A stretch of 64,000 nucleotides of DNA from Desulfococcus sp041737845 (GTDB lineage: Bacteria > Desulfobacterota > Desulfobacteria > Desulfobacterales > Desulfococcaceae): positions 62,001 through 126,000 of the forward strand of contig NZ_JBGSQX010000080.1 of NCBI RefSeq assembly GCF_041737845.1, in the 5' to 3' direction. Positions 1-9,734 of the stretch are shown in pieces (positions within the stretch are counted from its first letter, which is position 1; the number at the start of each line of letters is the position of its first letter). A program made the translations under genes and the position numbers. The notes below the pieces were generated by a model. It was not told where the DNA came from. It worked only from the letters and a program-made list of their open reading frames with translations, and searched no databases.

Positions 1-602
1 CAGGTCGCCATATAGGCATTGTAGCGGCGCTCGTTGATCACCACCTGGCCCGAGCCGAAACCGACACCCACGTCTCTCAGGGCGGGGTCCAAAATATTCC
101 GCCGGGTACCCGCGGCCAGGGTCAATTCATCCTTCAGCATGTTCTTGAAAATCGTTTCCGCGGCGGCCGCCGGATCAATATAATTATAGAAGGCGATCAG
201 CCCCAGAGACTCCCCCGTCATTGTCGCATCGTAGCCCGCGGCTTCGATACGCTCCTCGTAGATCCTCCCGTCGGAGCCCGCATGACCGTAAAGATTACAG
301 GTCAGCATGTCCATGGTATGCGCGCGAGCGGCGGTTTTCAGGCGGCCGTCACCGACAAGCGGCGGCATCCCGCCGGACAGCCATTCCGCATCCTCGGGAC
401 AGGCCGCCAGGACCGCCGCCGGGTCGACCCCCGCCTCGATCATGGCCTGGACCGGATTGGCCCGGGCGGTGTTGATGAGGACGAGCATATGGTTTTCGGC
501 CTGGAGGAAGGCATCCGACATATTATCATCCGCCCTTGCGGATACACCGGTCAGGATGAGCGCAAGGATGGCAGCAATCATGTACGAGATCAATCTGTTC
601 AT
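1..602 (-). CDS. Secreted CAP-domain (SCP/PR1-like) protein, C-terminus cut by window edge
   Basis: The reading frame stays open from an ATG at 602 to the left edge, so only the first ~200 residues are present. The start is preceded by AGGA about 8 bases upstream. The protein begins with a signal peptide (MNRLISYMIAAILALILTG, then an Ala-x-Ala-type site). It continues with LINTARANP near the start of the mature part and ends in NILDPALRDVGVGFGSGQ, which fits the CAP superfamily core. CAP proteins are extracellular or periplasmic; their bacterial roles are mostly unknown. The gene lies downstream of the TonB receptor gene on the same strand, separated by 179 bases, so it may have its own promoter. 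The family call rests on motif resemblance only. Confidence 0.72.
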   Translation of the reverse strand, partial: MNRLISYMIAAILALILTGVSARADDNMSDAFLQAENHMLVLINTARANPVQAMIEAGVDPAAVLAACPEDAEWLSGGMPPLVGDGRLKTAARAHTMDMLTCNLYGHAGSDGRIYEERIEAAGYDATMTGESLGLIAFYNYIDPAAAAETIFKNMLKDELTLAAGTRRNILDPALRDVGVGFGSGQVVINERRYNAYMAT

Positions 603-781
603 AGCAAGAATCCTAAGCAATACTGCTGCCAGCCTTTCAAGAGGCCCGCATATAAAACCAAACTATTTGATATAAATAAAATTATTTCATTTACCGCATC
701 ATTTTTCATCACGGCGAAAATACCAGGGCCAGGCTCGATCTGACCAGCGCTGGACAGAGCGAGCCTTCGATTCGGACCTCA

Positions 782-2851
782 TCACCATGTTTTTCTGAGG
801 GTGATCCGGGCCGACGCAGGCGGTCCCTCCATGAGGCCATAAGTCCCGGGGGTTTCGTACCGGGTGTTCGCCACATTGTCGACGGCCAACTCGAGATCCA
901 GACCGGGGTAACCGACATCGTGAATGGTCCCGTTGAGATCCAGGGTCCAGAACCCGGAAGCGGAGAAGGACCGGAAGGCCGGATTGTCCGGATCGGTCTC
1001 GTCCAGATAGACCAGGTCTCTTTCCGAAGCGTATCCGGCGCGCACATAGGCGGTGAATTTTTCGTTCGGCCGCCAGGCGCCGGTAAGATTGAACAGGGTT
1101 TTTGCGCCGATGTCGTAAGGGTAGTTCAGGTCCATGAAGGTGTCCGGGTCGGGAAATTGAATCTGGACATAGGAGAAGGTCTCCTCGGGTCCGGCGTTGT
1201 TCATCAGCGTCAGGTTGGCGTAAATGTCGAGGGTGGCATGGGGGGACAGCCGCCCCTCAAGCTCGACGCCGTAGATGTCCTGATGGTTGGGTTGGGACAG
1301 TCCCGCATAGGTATCCTCCATGATATGGTTGTCGATGCGATTGAAAAATCCGCCGATCTTGGCATTGACTTGTTTCAGCGGCTCCCATGCCGCCTGGAGA
1401 TTGACGCTGGTGATCCGTTCCAGGTCCACGTCATCGCCCTCGAGAAGCTGTTTGGCGAACGGCGTCCGGTAGGCATTGCCGACAATCAGTTTGAATATCC
1501 ATTCGTCTGAGAGCGGCCAGGACGCCCCGGTATTGTAGCTGATGTGGTCTTTGTAGGCGTCGTGGTCATCGTACCGGAGCCCGAGCCAGACATCCGCACT
1601 GCCGATCCTGTGGCTGTATTGTCCGAACACGGACCAGAGTCGCGTGGCGTAATCCTCCTGGGTGATCACGGGCAGGAGAAACCGGTTGTCCGGATCCAGA
1701 AATTTCGGCAGGTAGCCCTCCCAGATGATGGCGTCCTTGATTCGCTTCTCCCGGTAGGAAAGCCCGCCGGTGAACTGGTTCTTGCCGGAGCCCACGGCCC
1801 GGTCGTAAGTCAGCTCGGCGAATGAGGTGCTCTCCCTGCTGGCGTATTCCCGGTCGATGACCCGGGTTTCCGCATTGAGCCATGTCTGGAGGAGCGTCGC
1901 CCGAAGGAGGGATTTCCGGTCGATATCCAATTTCGATTCCAGCTTGACGTAATTCATCGGGTCGTCGAGGCTTTCCCCCCAGGAGAGGTTTTTCTCCATG
2001 CTCTTCATGGCATAGGGGTTGTGGCTGTCGGCTACGCGGCCGGAGATTACGATGAGGTCGCCGATGCTTGCGTTCCCGGAAGCCTCGAGGTAGCGCGCGG
2101 TTCCGGGCTGGTCTTCTCCATAGCGCTGGGAGGGTCTAACGGGAAACCTTCCGTCGCCCCAGAACCGGATCACGTCGAAGGTTGTGTCGTCTTCATCCCC
2201 GCGGCGGCCGCTGATCGAAAGGAATCCGTCCCAGAGGCCGCCGTCGCAGCCCAGATTGGTGTAGAATCCGGCCTCGTCCCCGGGAGCGCCATAGAGGACG
2301 CCGGTTTCGACGCCGGCAAAGTCCTTGCCGGTAAGGGGGACCACGTTGACGATGCCCGCAAAGGCGTCCGGCCCCCATAAGACCGATCCCGGGCCCCGGA
2401 TGATTTCGATCCGCTTGACCGGCGCCAGTGACAGGTCATGGTCGAGCGAATTGAGCGATTTGGTGAAATCGGAGGTCAAGGGGACGGTGTCATACAGGAA
2501 GAGGGTCGAGTCGGGGGTGCCCCGGAGATAGGGCTTTGTTCCCCACTCCCTTTCGGCCATGAAGAACCCCGGAACCGTTTCCAGGACCTTGCTCAGGGTG
2601 TCCCGGCCGCTCTCGATGAACTCCTTCCGGGTGACCACGCCCGCCACCGCGGGGGCCCGCGAGGCGCTCTCCTCACGGCGGGAGGCGATGGTCAGGACCT
2701 CGATGTCCTCCCCGACAAACATGAGGAAGGTGTCGTCCGACCCGGGCAGTTGTTCCGATGCGCCTGCGATCCGTCCGGCGCCGAGCGCCATGCCGAGGGC
2801 GAGTCCGCAAAGGAAAAGGGTTAACGATAATATTTTCAATCGGTTCGACAT
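782..2851 (-). CDS. TonB-dependent outer-membrane receptor
   Basis: A 689-residue outer-membrane transporter. A signal peptide (about residues 1-31) is followed by a TonB-box-like stretch (EVLTIASRREE), then a plug domain (VVTRKEFIESGRDTLSKVLETVPGF split by ordinary spacing, then IEIIRGPGSVLWGPDAFAGIVNVV), then a long beta-barrel ending in a C-terminal tryptophan, as is usual for barrel insertion. Such receptors import iron chelates, cobalamin or other large ligands using proton-motive force through TonB. The ligand cannot be read from the sequence. The gene starts 6 bases after the stop of the sigma-54 regulator gene, so it is the last gene of a four-gene operon with a binding protein and a two-component system, which suggests ligand-controlled expression. 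No TonB/ExbBD genes are in the window. Confidence 0.9.
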   Translation of the reverse strand: MSNRLKILSLTLFLCGLALGMALGAGRIAGASEQLPGSDDTFLMFVGEDIEVLTIASRREESASRAPAVAGVVTRKEFIESGRDTLSKVLETVPGFFMAEREWGTKPYLRGTPDSTLFLYDTVPLTSDFTKSLNSLDHDLSLAPVKRIEIIRGPGSVLWGPDAFAGIVNVVPLTGKDFAGVETGVLYGAPGDEAGFYTNLGCDGGLWDGFLSISGRRGDEDDTTFDVIRFWGDGRFPVRPSQRYGEDQPGTARYLEASGNASIGDLIVISGRVADSHNPYAMKSMEKNLSWGESLDDPMNYVKLESKLDIDRKSLLRATLLQTWLNAETRVIDREYASRESTSFAELTYDRAVGSGKNQFTGGLSYREKRIKDAIIWEGYLPKFLDPDNRFLLPVITQEDYATRLWSVFGQYSHRIGSADVWLGLRYDDHDAYKDHISYNTGASWPLSDEWIFKLIVGNAYRTPFAKQLLEGDDVDLERITSVNLQAAWEPLKQVNAKIGGFFNRIDNHIMEDTYAGLSQPNHQDIYGVELEGRLSPHATLDIYANLTLMNNAGPEETFSYVQIQFPDPDTFMDLNYPYDIGAKTLFNLTGAWRPNEKFTAYVRAGYASERDLVYLDETDPDNPAFRSFSASGFWTLDLNGTIHDVGYPGLDLELAVDNVANTRYETPGTYGLMEGPPASARITLRKTW

Positions 2852-2857
2852 ATCCGT

Positions 2858-4222
2858 TTATCTATCCGCCTGTTTCATTAATACCCTGAACTTCGCCCGG
2901 CTGAGGCCCAGGAGTTTTGCGGCCGCCGTCTGGTTGCCTCCGGCCATGTCCAGCGCCTGCCCGACCAGATCGTTTTCCAGCGCCTCCAGATCGATCCCGC
3001 CCGGCGGCATGGCGAATGCCCACGAACCCGCCATCGATGCGCAGGCCGACGGCGGGCTCAGGAAGGAAAGGGTTTCCTCCGTGATCCGTCCCGATTCCCC
3101 GGCTAGGATGACGGCCCGTTCAATGGCATTGGCCAGCTCCCGGACATTCCCGGGCCAGGGGTAGCCCGTCAGGGCGCGGACGGCCGAGGGCTCCAGGGAG
3201 ACGGCGGCGGCGCCCAGACGGCTCAGGAAAAACCGGGCGAGCGGAGGGATGTCCTCCATCCGCTTCCGCAGCGGCGGGGGCTCGATGGGAAAAACGTTGA
3301 TCCGGAAATAAAGGTCCTGCCGGAACTCCCCGGCATCCAGGCGCTTGGGGATCTCCTGGTTGGTGGCGCAGATGACGCGCACATCCACCGCGATCTCCTC
3401 GTTGCCCCCCACCCGCTGAATCCGCTTCTCCTGCAGGGCCCGGAGCAGCTTGGCCTGGGCCTCCAGGGGCAGGTCGCCGATTTCGTCCAGGAACAGGGTC
3501 CCGCCCGAGGCGTATTCGAATTTTCCTTCGGCCTTTCGGTCGGCGCCGGTGAAGGCTCCCTTCTCATGGCCGAAGAGCTCGGATTCCACGAGGCCCGCGG
3601 ATATCGCCGCACAGTTGACCGGAACAAACCTGCGGTCGCATCTATGGCTCATCCGGTGGATATGCCGTGCGATGAGCTCCTTGCCGGTTCCGGATTCACC
3701 GCTGATGAGCACGGCGGAGTCGCTGCGCGCGACCCGATCGGCCATCCCCATCAGCAGGGCCATCGCCTTCGATGCGTAAATGATCTCATACTGCCCCTCG
3801 GCCCGCTGCAGGCGATGTTTCAGCTCCCGGTTTTCATAGAGGACGCGGGAAAGCTTGAGGGTCCGCTCCACGGTCAGGAGAATGCGGGAAGCCTCGAAGG
3901 GCTTGGTGATGTAATCGGCGGCCCCCAGTTGCATGGCCTCCACCGCCGATTCAACGGTGGCAAAAGCCGTGATGAAGACCACGGGTGCCAGGATCTGCTT
4001 CGCCTTGATCTCCTCCAGAAGGGCCAGGCCGTCCATGCCGTCCATCTTGATGTCCGATATGACCATGTCGAAGGGGGCATCCATGAGGAGGGCGAGGGCC
4101 TCTTCTCCGGAGCCGGCCCGGCTCACCCGGTATCCCTCCCTCTCGAGCATCATCGAGAGGAGATGCTGCATTTTTTCCTGGTCATCCACGACCAGAATGC
4201 GGGGTGTTGAGGAATCGATCAT
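2858..4222 (-). CDS. Sigma-54-dependent response regulator (NtrC family)
   Basis: A 454-residue cytoplasmic transcription activator. The receiver domain (about 1-120) has the acidic pair DD at 13-14 and the likely phospho-acceptor Asp57 in ISDIKMDG. The AAA+ domain carries Walker A GESGTGKE, the sigma-54 contact loop GAFTGA and the LFLDEIGDLP Walker B region. A Fis-type helix-turn-helix lies at the C-terminus (GNQTAAAKLLGLSRAKFRVLMK). The start codon overlaps the stop of the upstream histidine kinase by 4 bases (ATGA), so the two are translationally coupled and form a cognate pair. It should activate sigma-54 promoters in response to the signal sensed by the kinase. The target is unknown, though the downstream TonB receptor is the obvious candidate. 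Confidence 0.93.
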   Translation of the reverse strand: MIDSSTPRILVVDDQEKMQHLLSMMLEREGYRVSRAGSGEEALALLMDAPFDMVISDIKMDGMDGLALLEEIKAKQILAPVVFITAFATVESAVEAMQLGAADYITKPFEASRILLTVERTLKLSRVLYENRELKHRLQRAEGQYEIIYASKAMALLMGMADRVARSDSAVLISGESGTGKELIARHIHRMSHRCDRRFVPVNCAAISAGLVESELFGHEKGAFTGADRKAEGKFEYASGGTLFLDEIGDLPLEAQAKLLRALQEKRIQRVGGNEEIAVDVRVICATNQEIPKRLDAGEFRQDLYFRINVFPIEPPPLRKRMEDIPPLARFFLSRLGAAAVSLEPSAVRALTGYPWPGNVRELANAIERAVILAGESGRITEETLSFLSPPSACASMAGSWAFAMPPGGIDLEALENDLVGQALDMAGGNQTAAAKLLGLSRAKFRVLMKQADR

Positions 4223-5619
4223 CTTCCCTCTTCCAGGGGCAGTTCGATAGTGAACACGGCGCCCCGCCCGGTGCTGCGGTTTTTGGCCCGGATGGTGCCG
4301 TGATGGTTCTGGATGACCTGGAACGCATAGGCCAGCCCCAGGCCCGTTCCCTGTGCCCGGGTCGTGAAAAAGGGTTCGAAGATCCTTCCCAGGTCGGGGG
4401 GCCGGATCCCCTCCCCCTCGTCTAAAATCTCCAGGACCCAGGCCCGATCCCCGCAGGCCGCCCGGACCGAGATACGTCCCTTGCGCCGGTTGGCCTCGAC
4501 GGCGTTTTTCAGCACGTTCCCGATGGCCCGCATCAGCAGGTCCGGGTCTCCGCCGGCATAGCAGGGCGACCCCGGGATATCGGAGGAGATGCCGATCTCG
4601 TCGCCGCTCAGTTGAATCTCGAACCGGCTGATCCCTTCTGCCAGCATGGCGTTCAGGTCCACCTCCCTGAAATTGGGCATCGCCGGTTTCGAAAAGAGGA
4701 GGAATTCCTCGATGAGGCGGTTGAGCCGCCGGATCTCATCCTCGATATACTGGACCAGAATGTTGTCCGCCCCCTGGTCCACGTCATTTTTCAGCAGGTC
4801 CACGGAGCTCTTGATGATGCCCAGGGGGTTCTTGATTTCGTGGGCGATGATCATGGAGAACTTGCCCATCTCCGCCAGGGTTTTCTGCTTGACCATCTCC
4901 CGGTTGGCGTCCGCCAGCGCCCTGCCGCTCCTCTCAAGGGAGTCGAGCATGGCGTTGAAGGAGAGGGCGAGTTCGCTGGTCTCCGGGAGATTGCCGGGGG
5001 TGACCCGGAGCTTCATGTTGCCCGCCGCCACCTCGCGCGCGGCGCCGACCAGCCGCGTCAGCGGAGAGACGATGGACCTGGAGAGGAAGTAGAAGAGCAG
5101 CACTGAAAAGACGGCGAGAATGGCGGACCACCAGATAAAGCGGACCTTCATGACCGTAAGGAGCTCCGCGATGCCCTCGACGCTGTAATCGATCCTCACC
5201 TTTCCAATCAGCGTCTCTTTGGATTCCTTCCTGTGGAACTGCTGCCGGAAGGGGTTGTCGAGGTTCTCGTTCTCCTTGAGGATGACCGGCGCCTCAAGGG
5301 TGCTGCAGCGGGCCTCGGAGCCTTTGGCGACATCGGCCAGGCATTCTTCCCGGTCGTTGATGATCATCACCCGGATGACATCCTTTTCCAAAAGCAGGTT
5401 TTCCGCAAGGCGCTTCAGCATGGGCCGCTCGTCGATCAGGATGCCCAGTTCGGCATTGAGGGCCAGGTATTTCGCCAGGAACCGAATCTGGTTTTCAAAC
5501 CGCTCCTGCATGAATTCATGGGTGATGTTGACGCCGATATATCCCAGCGTCAGCGTGGAGGCGCTGATCAGCAGGATGCCCGCCATGAGAAGGCGGAAAT
5601 GAATACCATATCGCTTCAT
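4219..5619 (-). CDS. Membrane sensor histidine kinase
   Basis: A 466-residue inner-membrane kinase. A first membrane segment (about residues 8-29) and a second (about 160-182) enclose a ~130-residue periplasmic sensor region. HAMP, HisKA with the phospho-acceptor in IIAHEIKNPLG (near residue 260), and an ATPase domain with LDEGEGI and GTGLGLAY follow. The frame extends 34 codons further upstream, but I chose the ATG at 5619 because it overlaps the stop of the preceding binding-protein gene by 4 bases and places the membrane segment at the N-terminus. It is coupled at its 3' end to the sigma-54 response regulator, which it should phosphorylate. The upstream periplasmic binding protein may deliver the signal. 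Confidence 0.92.
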   Translation of the reverse strand: MKRYGIHFRLLMAGILLISASTLTLGYIGVNITHEFMQERFENQIRFLAKYLALNAELGILIDERPMLKRLAENLLLEKDVIRVMIINDREECLADVAKGSEARCSTLEAPVILKENENLDNPFRQQFHRKESKETLIGKVRIDYSVEGIAELLTVMKVRFIWWSAILAVFSVLLFYFLSRSIVSPLTRLVGAAREVAAGNMKLRVTPGNLPETSELALSFNAMLDSLERSGRALADANREMVKQKTLAEMGKFSMIIAHEIKNPLGIIKSSVDLLKNDVDQGADNILVQYIEDEIRRLNRLIEEFLLFSKPAMPNFREVDLNAMLAEGISRFEIQLSGDEIGISSDIPGSPCYAGGDPDLLMRAIGNVLKNAVEANRRKGRISVRAACGDRAWVLEILDEGEGIRPPDLGRIFEPFFTTRAQGTGLGLAYAFQVIQNHHGTIRAKNRSTGRGAVFTIELPLEEGR

Positions 5620-6647
5620 TTCAAGATCACCGATCCCCCGCCGTCGCCCAACGGGATCTCCAGTTTTTCGAGTACGCGCGTGTTGATCCAGGTTTTGAAC
5701 GCCGGCGCGGGATGTCCGCATTCCCGGCCCTGGACCCTTTCGATCGCGAGCCTGCCCGCCTGCTCCCCAAGCTTGCCGTAGTCGAAAACAAAGCTTATCG
5801 CGGCGCCCGATTCGTAGAAAAACCGATTGTAGCCGACCACCGGCGTGTCGTTCAAGAGGGCCTGCTTGATGAGGTATTGAACAATGCTCTCGGAGATGAT
5901 GGTCCGGTCGGGGACCAGCCAGAGCCCGTCGATTTTCCCCCAGACAGCCTCAAGGGCGCGGGAGATCTCCTTGCGGGAGGATAGACGGATGGGCGTGACC
6001 GAAAGGCCCTTGGCAGCCGCGATCCGCTCGGCCGTTTCATGGAACCAGGCGTTGTTGCCGGGGTCGAACATCAGGCCGATGCGCTTTACGGAAGGGAGGA
6101 TCCGGGTGATGGATTGCATCTGCACCTCAATGGGAATGCCCAGGGAGATGCCGCAGGGGTCGGCCGGCGCGTCAGGCAGCCTCTCCGGATTCAGGACCAT
6201 GGTGTAGATGACGGGGCATGCCCCCGTCCGGGACCGGGACCATGCGAACCGGGACGCCTCCGGACCGACCGTCAGGAGAAGGTCGTAGGCATTCCGGTCG
6301 ATGGCCTGCTCCAGGAGCTGTTTTTCGTCTGCCGGAAGGGTTTCCACCTGAATGGTTTCGACCTGCAGCCCCCCGCCCTGAAGGGTCTCCGCCGCGCGGT
6401 CGGCGGCTTCGATGTAGGGCCGGATGTTCTGGGATATGAGCACGACCGCCCGAAGCGGCTGATCCTCCGGGGCTCCCCGGCCGTCCTTCGGGAATCCGAG
6501 GATTACCCCCAGGAAGATCATGCCGATCGCCGTGAGCGCGTCAAGCCGTTTCGGCCAGGGTGCCGGAGCGGGAAATGGGCGGTCGGGCGGCGATCCGCCG
6601 CCGGACGTCCGCATCGGATTTCTGATACGGGCCTTCAAAAACCGCAA
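5616..6647 (-). CDS. Periplasmic ABC-type substrate-binding protein
   Basis: A 343-residue protein that resembles the ABC_sub_bind (PF04392) family: the mature part begins PLRAVVLISQNIRPYIEAAD and later shows SVKRIGLMFDPGNNAW and GKLGEQAGRLAIERV. No permease or ATPase gene follows; instead a histidine kinase gene overlaps its stop codon by 4 bases. This arrangement suggests a signal receptor rather than a transporter component. The N-terminus is uncertain: about 38 polar and proline-rich residues precede a hydrophobic stretch (LTAIGMIFLGVILGF), so the start may lie further inside, giving a more usual signal peptide. The gene begins 85 bases after the gspD stop, so readthrough from the secretion operon is possible. 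Confidence 0.82.
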   Translation of the reverse strand: MRFLKARIRNPMRTSGGGSPPDRPFPAPAPWPKRLDALTAIGMIFLGVILGFPKDGRGAPEDQPLRAVVLISQNIRPYIEAADRAAETLQGGGLQVETIQVETLPADEKQLLEQAIDRNAYDLLLTVGPEASRFAWSRSRTGACPVIYTMVLNPERLPDAPADPCGISLGIPIEVQMQSITRILPSVKRIGLMFDPGNNAWFHETAERIAAAKGLSVTPIRLSSRKEISRALEAVWGKIDGLWLVPDRTIISESIVQYLIKQALLNDTPVVGYNRFFYESGAAISFVFDYGKLGEQAGRLAIERVQGRECGHPAPAFKTWINTRVLEKLEIPLGDGGGSVILK

Positions 6648-6732
6648 TCCACTCCTCCGGTGTTGTCCTGAAATCCCGACATGCCCTGAGCCATCCTGTT
6701 ATTTCGGGGTACGCGCCGCCTGGAACACATGA

Positions 6733-9021
6733 TTACCGGATGAACTTGATGGCATCTCCGACCTTGGTCCGGAATTCCCGGGAAACGGCATCCACGTCGT
6801 CCAGGCTGACGATAACCCTGGGGGTCAGCAGGATGATGAGTTCGGTCTTGATCGTGCTGTCTTGTTTCTTCCCGAAGAGATACCCCAGATACGGCAGGTC
6901 CTTGAAAAACGGCACCCCGCTGTCACCCTGGTCCCGCTTTTCCGTCATCAGGCCGCCCAGAACGATGGTCTGGTCGTCCTTCACCGTCAGCGTGGTTTGG
7001 ACAACCCGCTCAAAAAACGACGGATACTCCTGGCCCCCGACGGAGACGCCGCCGGCCTGGTCGCTGATCTCCTGGCGGATGTCCATGCTCACCAGGCCGC
7101 GGTCGTTGATCCGGGGCGTGACCTCCAGGATGATGCCCGTGTCGCGGTACTGAATGGTCGTCTGAAAAATGGGATTTTCGTCGGTCGCGCTGTACTGGAA
7201 CTGGGTGGTCGCAAGGGGTACCGAGGTCGAAACGTTGATCTGGGCCTGCTTGTTGTCGGAGGCCAGCACCGTCGGCGCCGACAGGATATTGACCTTGCCG
7301 TTCGTGGCCAGGGCGTTGAGGGCCTGGGTCCATTTTTCCGTAAGGCCGATGGTGTAGGCCAGGCCGGATTCCCCGATGGTGGCCGTCAGAAGTCCCGTCG
7401 GGTTGTCGCTGGTCCGGTCGAAGCTCCATTCCACGCCGAGCTCCGTGGAGGCGTCCAGGGTCACTTCGGCAATGGTCGCCTCGATCAATACCTGGCGGGG
7501 CAATACATCGATGCTCCTCAGGATGTTCTCCACGAGCTGATAATCGCCTGGCCGCGCGTCGATGATGAGGGCGTTTCGGATGATGTCGGGGATGATCCGG
7601 AGATCCCCCTTCAGGTTGGCAACCCCGGCTTCGACCTCAACAACGCCGGGCCCGTTATCCGCGACGCCGCCGTCCGCCTCTCTTTGGAGCGTCTCTTGTG
7701 CGGCGGTCTCCTGCGGTGCGATTCTGTCCGGAAACGGATCCACGGGGTCGGACAGCCGCCGGCTTGAGCGGGGCCGGGAGCCGACCGTCTTCCGGTCGCC
7801 CGTTCCGCCGTCCGACCTGGCAGACCGGCGCTGTACCGTCCCCTCCTCCTGGAAGACACTCATCAGGAGATCCGCCAGCTCGGAGGCCTCTCCGTTCTTG
7901 ACAAAATAGACGTAAATTCTCGAACTGACGCTTTCGTTGGGCACATCGAGCCGTCTCACCAGGGTGTCCATCTGTTGAAAGACGTTCATGTTGGCGCTGA
8001 CCACGAGGAGGGTGTTGAGCCGGCTGACGGCGATGATCTTGAAGTCATTTTTCTGGGGCTCGTTGCCGTAGGCCGTGAGGATGGACTCCAGGACCTGGAC
8101 GACTTCTTCGGCGTTCGTGTGTCTGAGCGGGTAGAACTTCTGCTTCATGTTGTGGAACACGTCGATGTCGAAGGCATCCACAAGCCTCATGGCCTTTGCG
8201 ATGTTACCCGCCCTGTCGACCAGAATGAGGATGTTGGGCTCGCTGTGGGAGACGAGGGTCCCGTCATTTGACATGAATGGGGTAAGCAGCTTGGCCATCT
8301 CCGCGCTGTCGATGTTTTTCAGGGGGATGATCTGCATGATGACCCGCTCGCCGAACCCCCCGCCCGCAGCGTCGCGCCCCGACGAGGATGGGCGGTAAAG
8401 CGGGATGGACCGCTTTGCCGATTCGCCGGATTTTCCGATGCGGTAGACATTTCCTTCCGGTATGGCCGTCAAGCCGTTGGCATCCAGTATCTGAGAGAAG
8501 ATGGAAAAAAGATCCCGCCGGCTCATTCGGCCGGCCGTGTGGATCGTCACGTTACCCTGGACCGTGGGATCCACAATATAATTGATCTTCAGGATTTCAG
8601 CCATGGTCCGAATGACTTCGTAGATATCGGCGTTGTCAAAATTGAGGGTGACGGTCTCGCCTTCATCCTGATCCGGGCCGCGGATCTCGCCGTCTTCATC
8701 CGGGGCGAAGGCTGCCGTTCGTCCGCCCCCGCCGGAATTCACCGGGATGGGTCGATTCTCGACCGTCAATCCGTTCAGGGCTATTCTTGGGGATGCCGCC
8801 TGTGTATCATCGGGGATCGGACGCGAATAGGATTTGAACGGCGCCTGAGCACTCTCCCCGCCCGCCTCCCCGATGTCGGTGACGCTTATCTCGCCGCCCT
8901 CCGGGGCGGGCTTGAGGTCCTTCCCGCCGGTGGCGCAGCCGCCAACGGCGAAACAGAGGATAAAGGCAAGCGGCAGCAGGGAAGACCTGGATGGATTATT
9001 TCTAAAGGCTGTCATCATCAC
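6733..9021 (-). CDS. gspD: Type II secretion system secretin GspD
   Basis: A 762-residue outer-membrane secretin. The lipoprotein-type signal has a lipobox ending VGGC, and is followed by ~90 low-complexity residues. An N0 domain (VTLNFDNADIYEVIRTMAEI) and several N1-N3 repeats follow; the N3 region holds a long polar, arginine- and proline-rich insert around residues 395-470. The C-terminal secretin domain shows VPFFKDLPYLGYLFG and TELIILLTPRVI. Secretins form the ring through which folded proteins leave the periplasm. The start overlaps the gspC stop by 4 bases. It is the last gene of the operon, where many bacteria have gspC-gspD first. The lipid anchor suggests it may reach the outer membrane without a separate pilotin. 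Confidence 0.95.
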   Translation of the reverse strand: MMMTAFRNNPSRSSLLPLAFILCFAVGGCATGGKDLKPAPEGGEISVTDIGEAGGESAQAPFKSYSRPIPDDTQAASPRIALNGLTVENRPIPVNSGGGGRTAAFAPDEDGEIRGPDQDEGETVTLNFDNADIYEVIRTMAEILKINYIVDPTVQGNVTIHTAGRMSRRDLFSIFSQILDANGLTAIPEGNVYRIGKSGESAKRSIPLYRPSSSGRDAAGGGFGERVIMQIIPLKNIDSAEMAKLLTPFMSNDGTLVSHSEPNILILVDRAGNIAKAMRLVDAFDIDVFHNMKQKFYPLRHTNAEEVVQVLESILTAYGNEPQKNDFKIIAVSRLNTLLVVSANMNVFQQMDTLVRRLDVPNESVSSRIYVYFVKNGEASELADLLMSVFQEEGTVQRRSARSDGGTGDRKTVGSRPRSSRRLSDPVDPFPDRIAPQETAAQETLQREADGGVADNGPGVVEVEAGVANLKGDLRIIPDIIRNALIIDARPGDYQLVENILRSIDVLPRQVLIEATIAEVTLDASTELGVEWSFDRTSDNPTGLLTATIGESGLAYTIGLTEKWTQALNALATNGKVNILSAPTVLASDNKQAQINVSTSVPLATTQFQYSATDENPIFQTTIQYRDTGIILEVTPRINDRGLVSMDIRQEISDQAGGVSVGGQEYPSFFERVVQTTLTVKDDQTIVLGGLMTEKRDQGDSGVPFFKDLPYLGYLFGKKQDSTIKTELIILLTPRVIVSLDDVDAVSREFRTKVGDAIKFIR

Positions 9022-9734
9022 GGATTCTGCTTGGGAAATTGTCGTCGAAAGGGATTGTCCATCATTCTCTTTTCAATGGGCTTCGCTTGTTTTCCGGCGG
9101 CGCCGTCAGGCTTCTCCGCCTTTACTTTAGGGGGGTCGTTGGCGATGACCGTCGGTTTCTCGGCAGCCTTCGGCGAGGGCGGGGCCATGACTTTTCTGGA
9201 TTTGGCCTTGTTCTTGTCGTAAAGCGGAACTTCATAGGTCTTTTTTCCCTCGGCCAGAAGGATGCTGTCTTCCCGGATCTCTTGGACCTTCAGGTTGGAA
9301 AGGGCGTCGCCCACCTTGACCCATATCTGCTCTCTTCCTCCGGCCTGCTTTCCCGGATTGCTGATGAGGGCCTTTTTGTAGTCATTCAGGATAACCACCC
9401 CGTACAGAAGGATCGCTTCCCCCGAAACCGCGTCTTTTGAGAGCACCGGCAAGGGCTCCGCCTCGGGCGCGGGCTCATCCGGCAAGACCTCTTTGCGATC
9501 CGGCGAGAAGAGATTGTCGGCGGCCACGATGTCATATGCGGACTCGGACGGCATCATTCTTTTCACGAATTTTTCCGTCGGGTCAAGTTCCGCACTTTTT
9601 TCATCGCTTTCCGCGATGTGGGTTTCCCTCCCGCGATCGACCCCCTCATCCCATATTTTATAGGCATTGACGCTAAAAAATACGGCCAGGACAGCCAGCA
9701 CCAGGTTCATCATCCAGACCTTCGGGGACATCAT
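9018..9734 (-). CDS. gspC: Type II secretion system inner-membrane protein GspC
   Basis: A 238-residue bitopic inner-membrane protein. A short cytoplasmic tail is followed by a membrane segment (about 7-26) and a periplasmic HR-type domain (AILLYGVVILNDYKKALI ... VGDALSNLKVQEI). The C-terminus is a lysine- and proline-rich tail, and no PDZ domain is visible, unlike the long GspC of gammaproteobacteria. The HR domain normally contacts the N0 domain of GspD, whose gene overlaps this one by 4 bases. The start also overlaps the gspM-like stop by 4 bases. The name rests on the HR-like domain and on position; the family is diverse. Confidence 0.8.
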   Translation of the reverse strand: MMSPKVWMMNLVLAVLAVFFSVNAYKIWDEGVDRGRETHIAESDEKSAELDPTEKFVKRMMPSESAYDIVAADNLFSPDRKEVLPDEPAPEAEPLPVLSKDAVSGEAILLYGVVILNDYKKALISNPGKQAGGREQIWVKVGDALSNLKVQEIREDSILLAEGKKTYEVPLYDKNKAKSRKVMAPPSPKAAEKPTVIANDPPKVKAEKPDGAAGKQAKPIEKRMMDNPFRRQFPKQNP

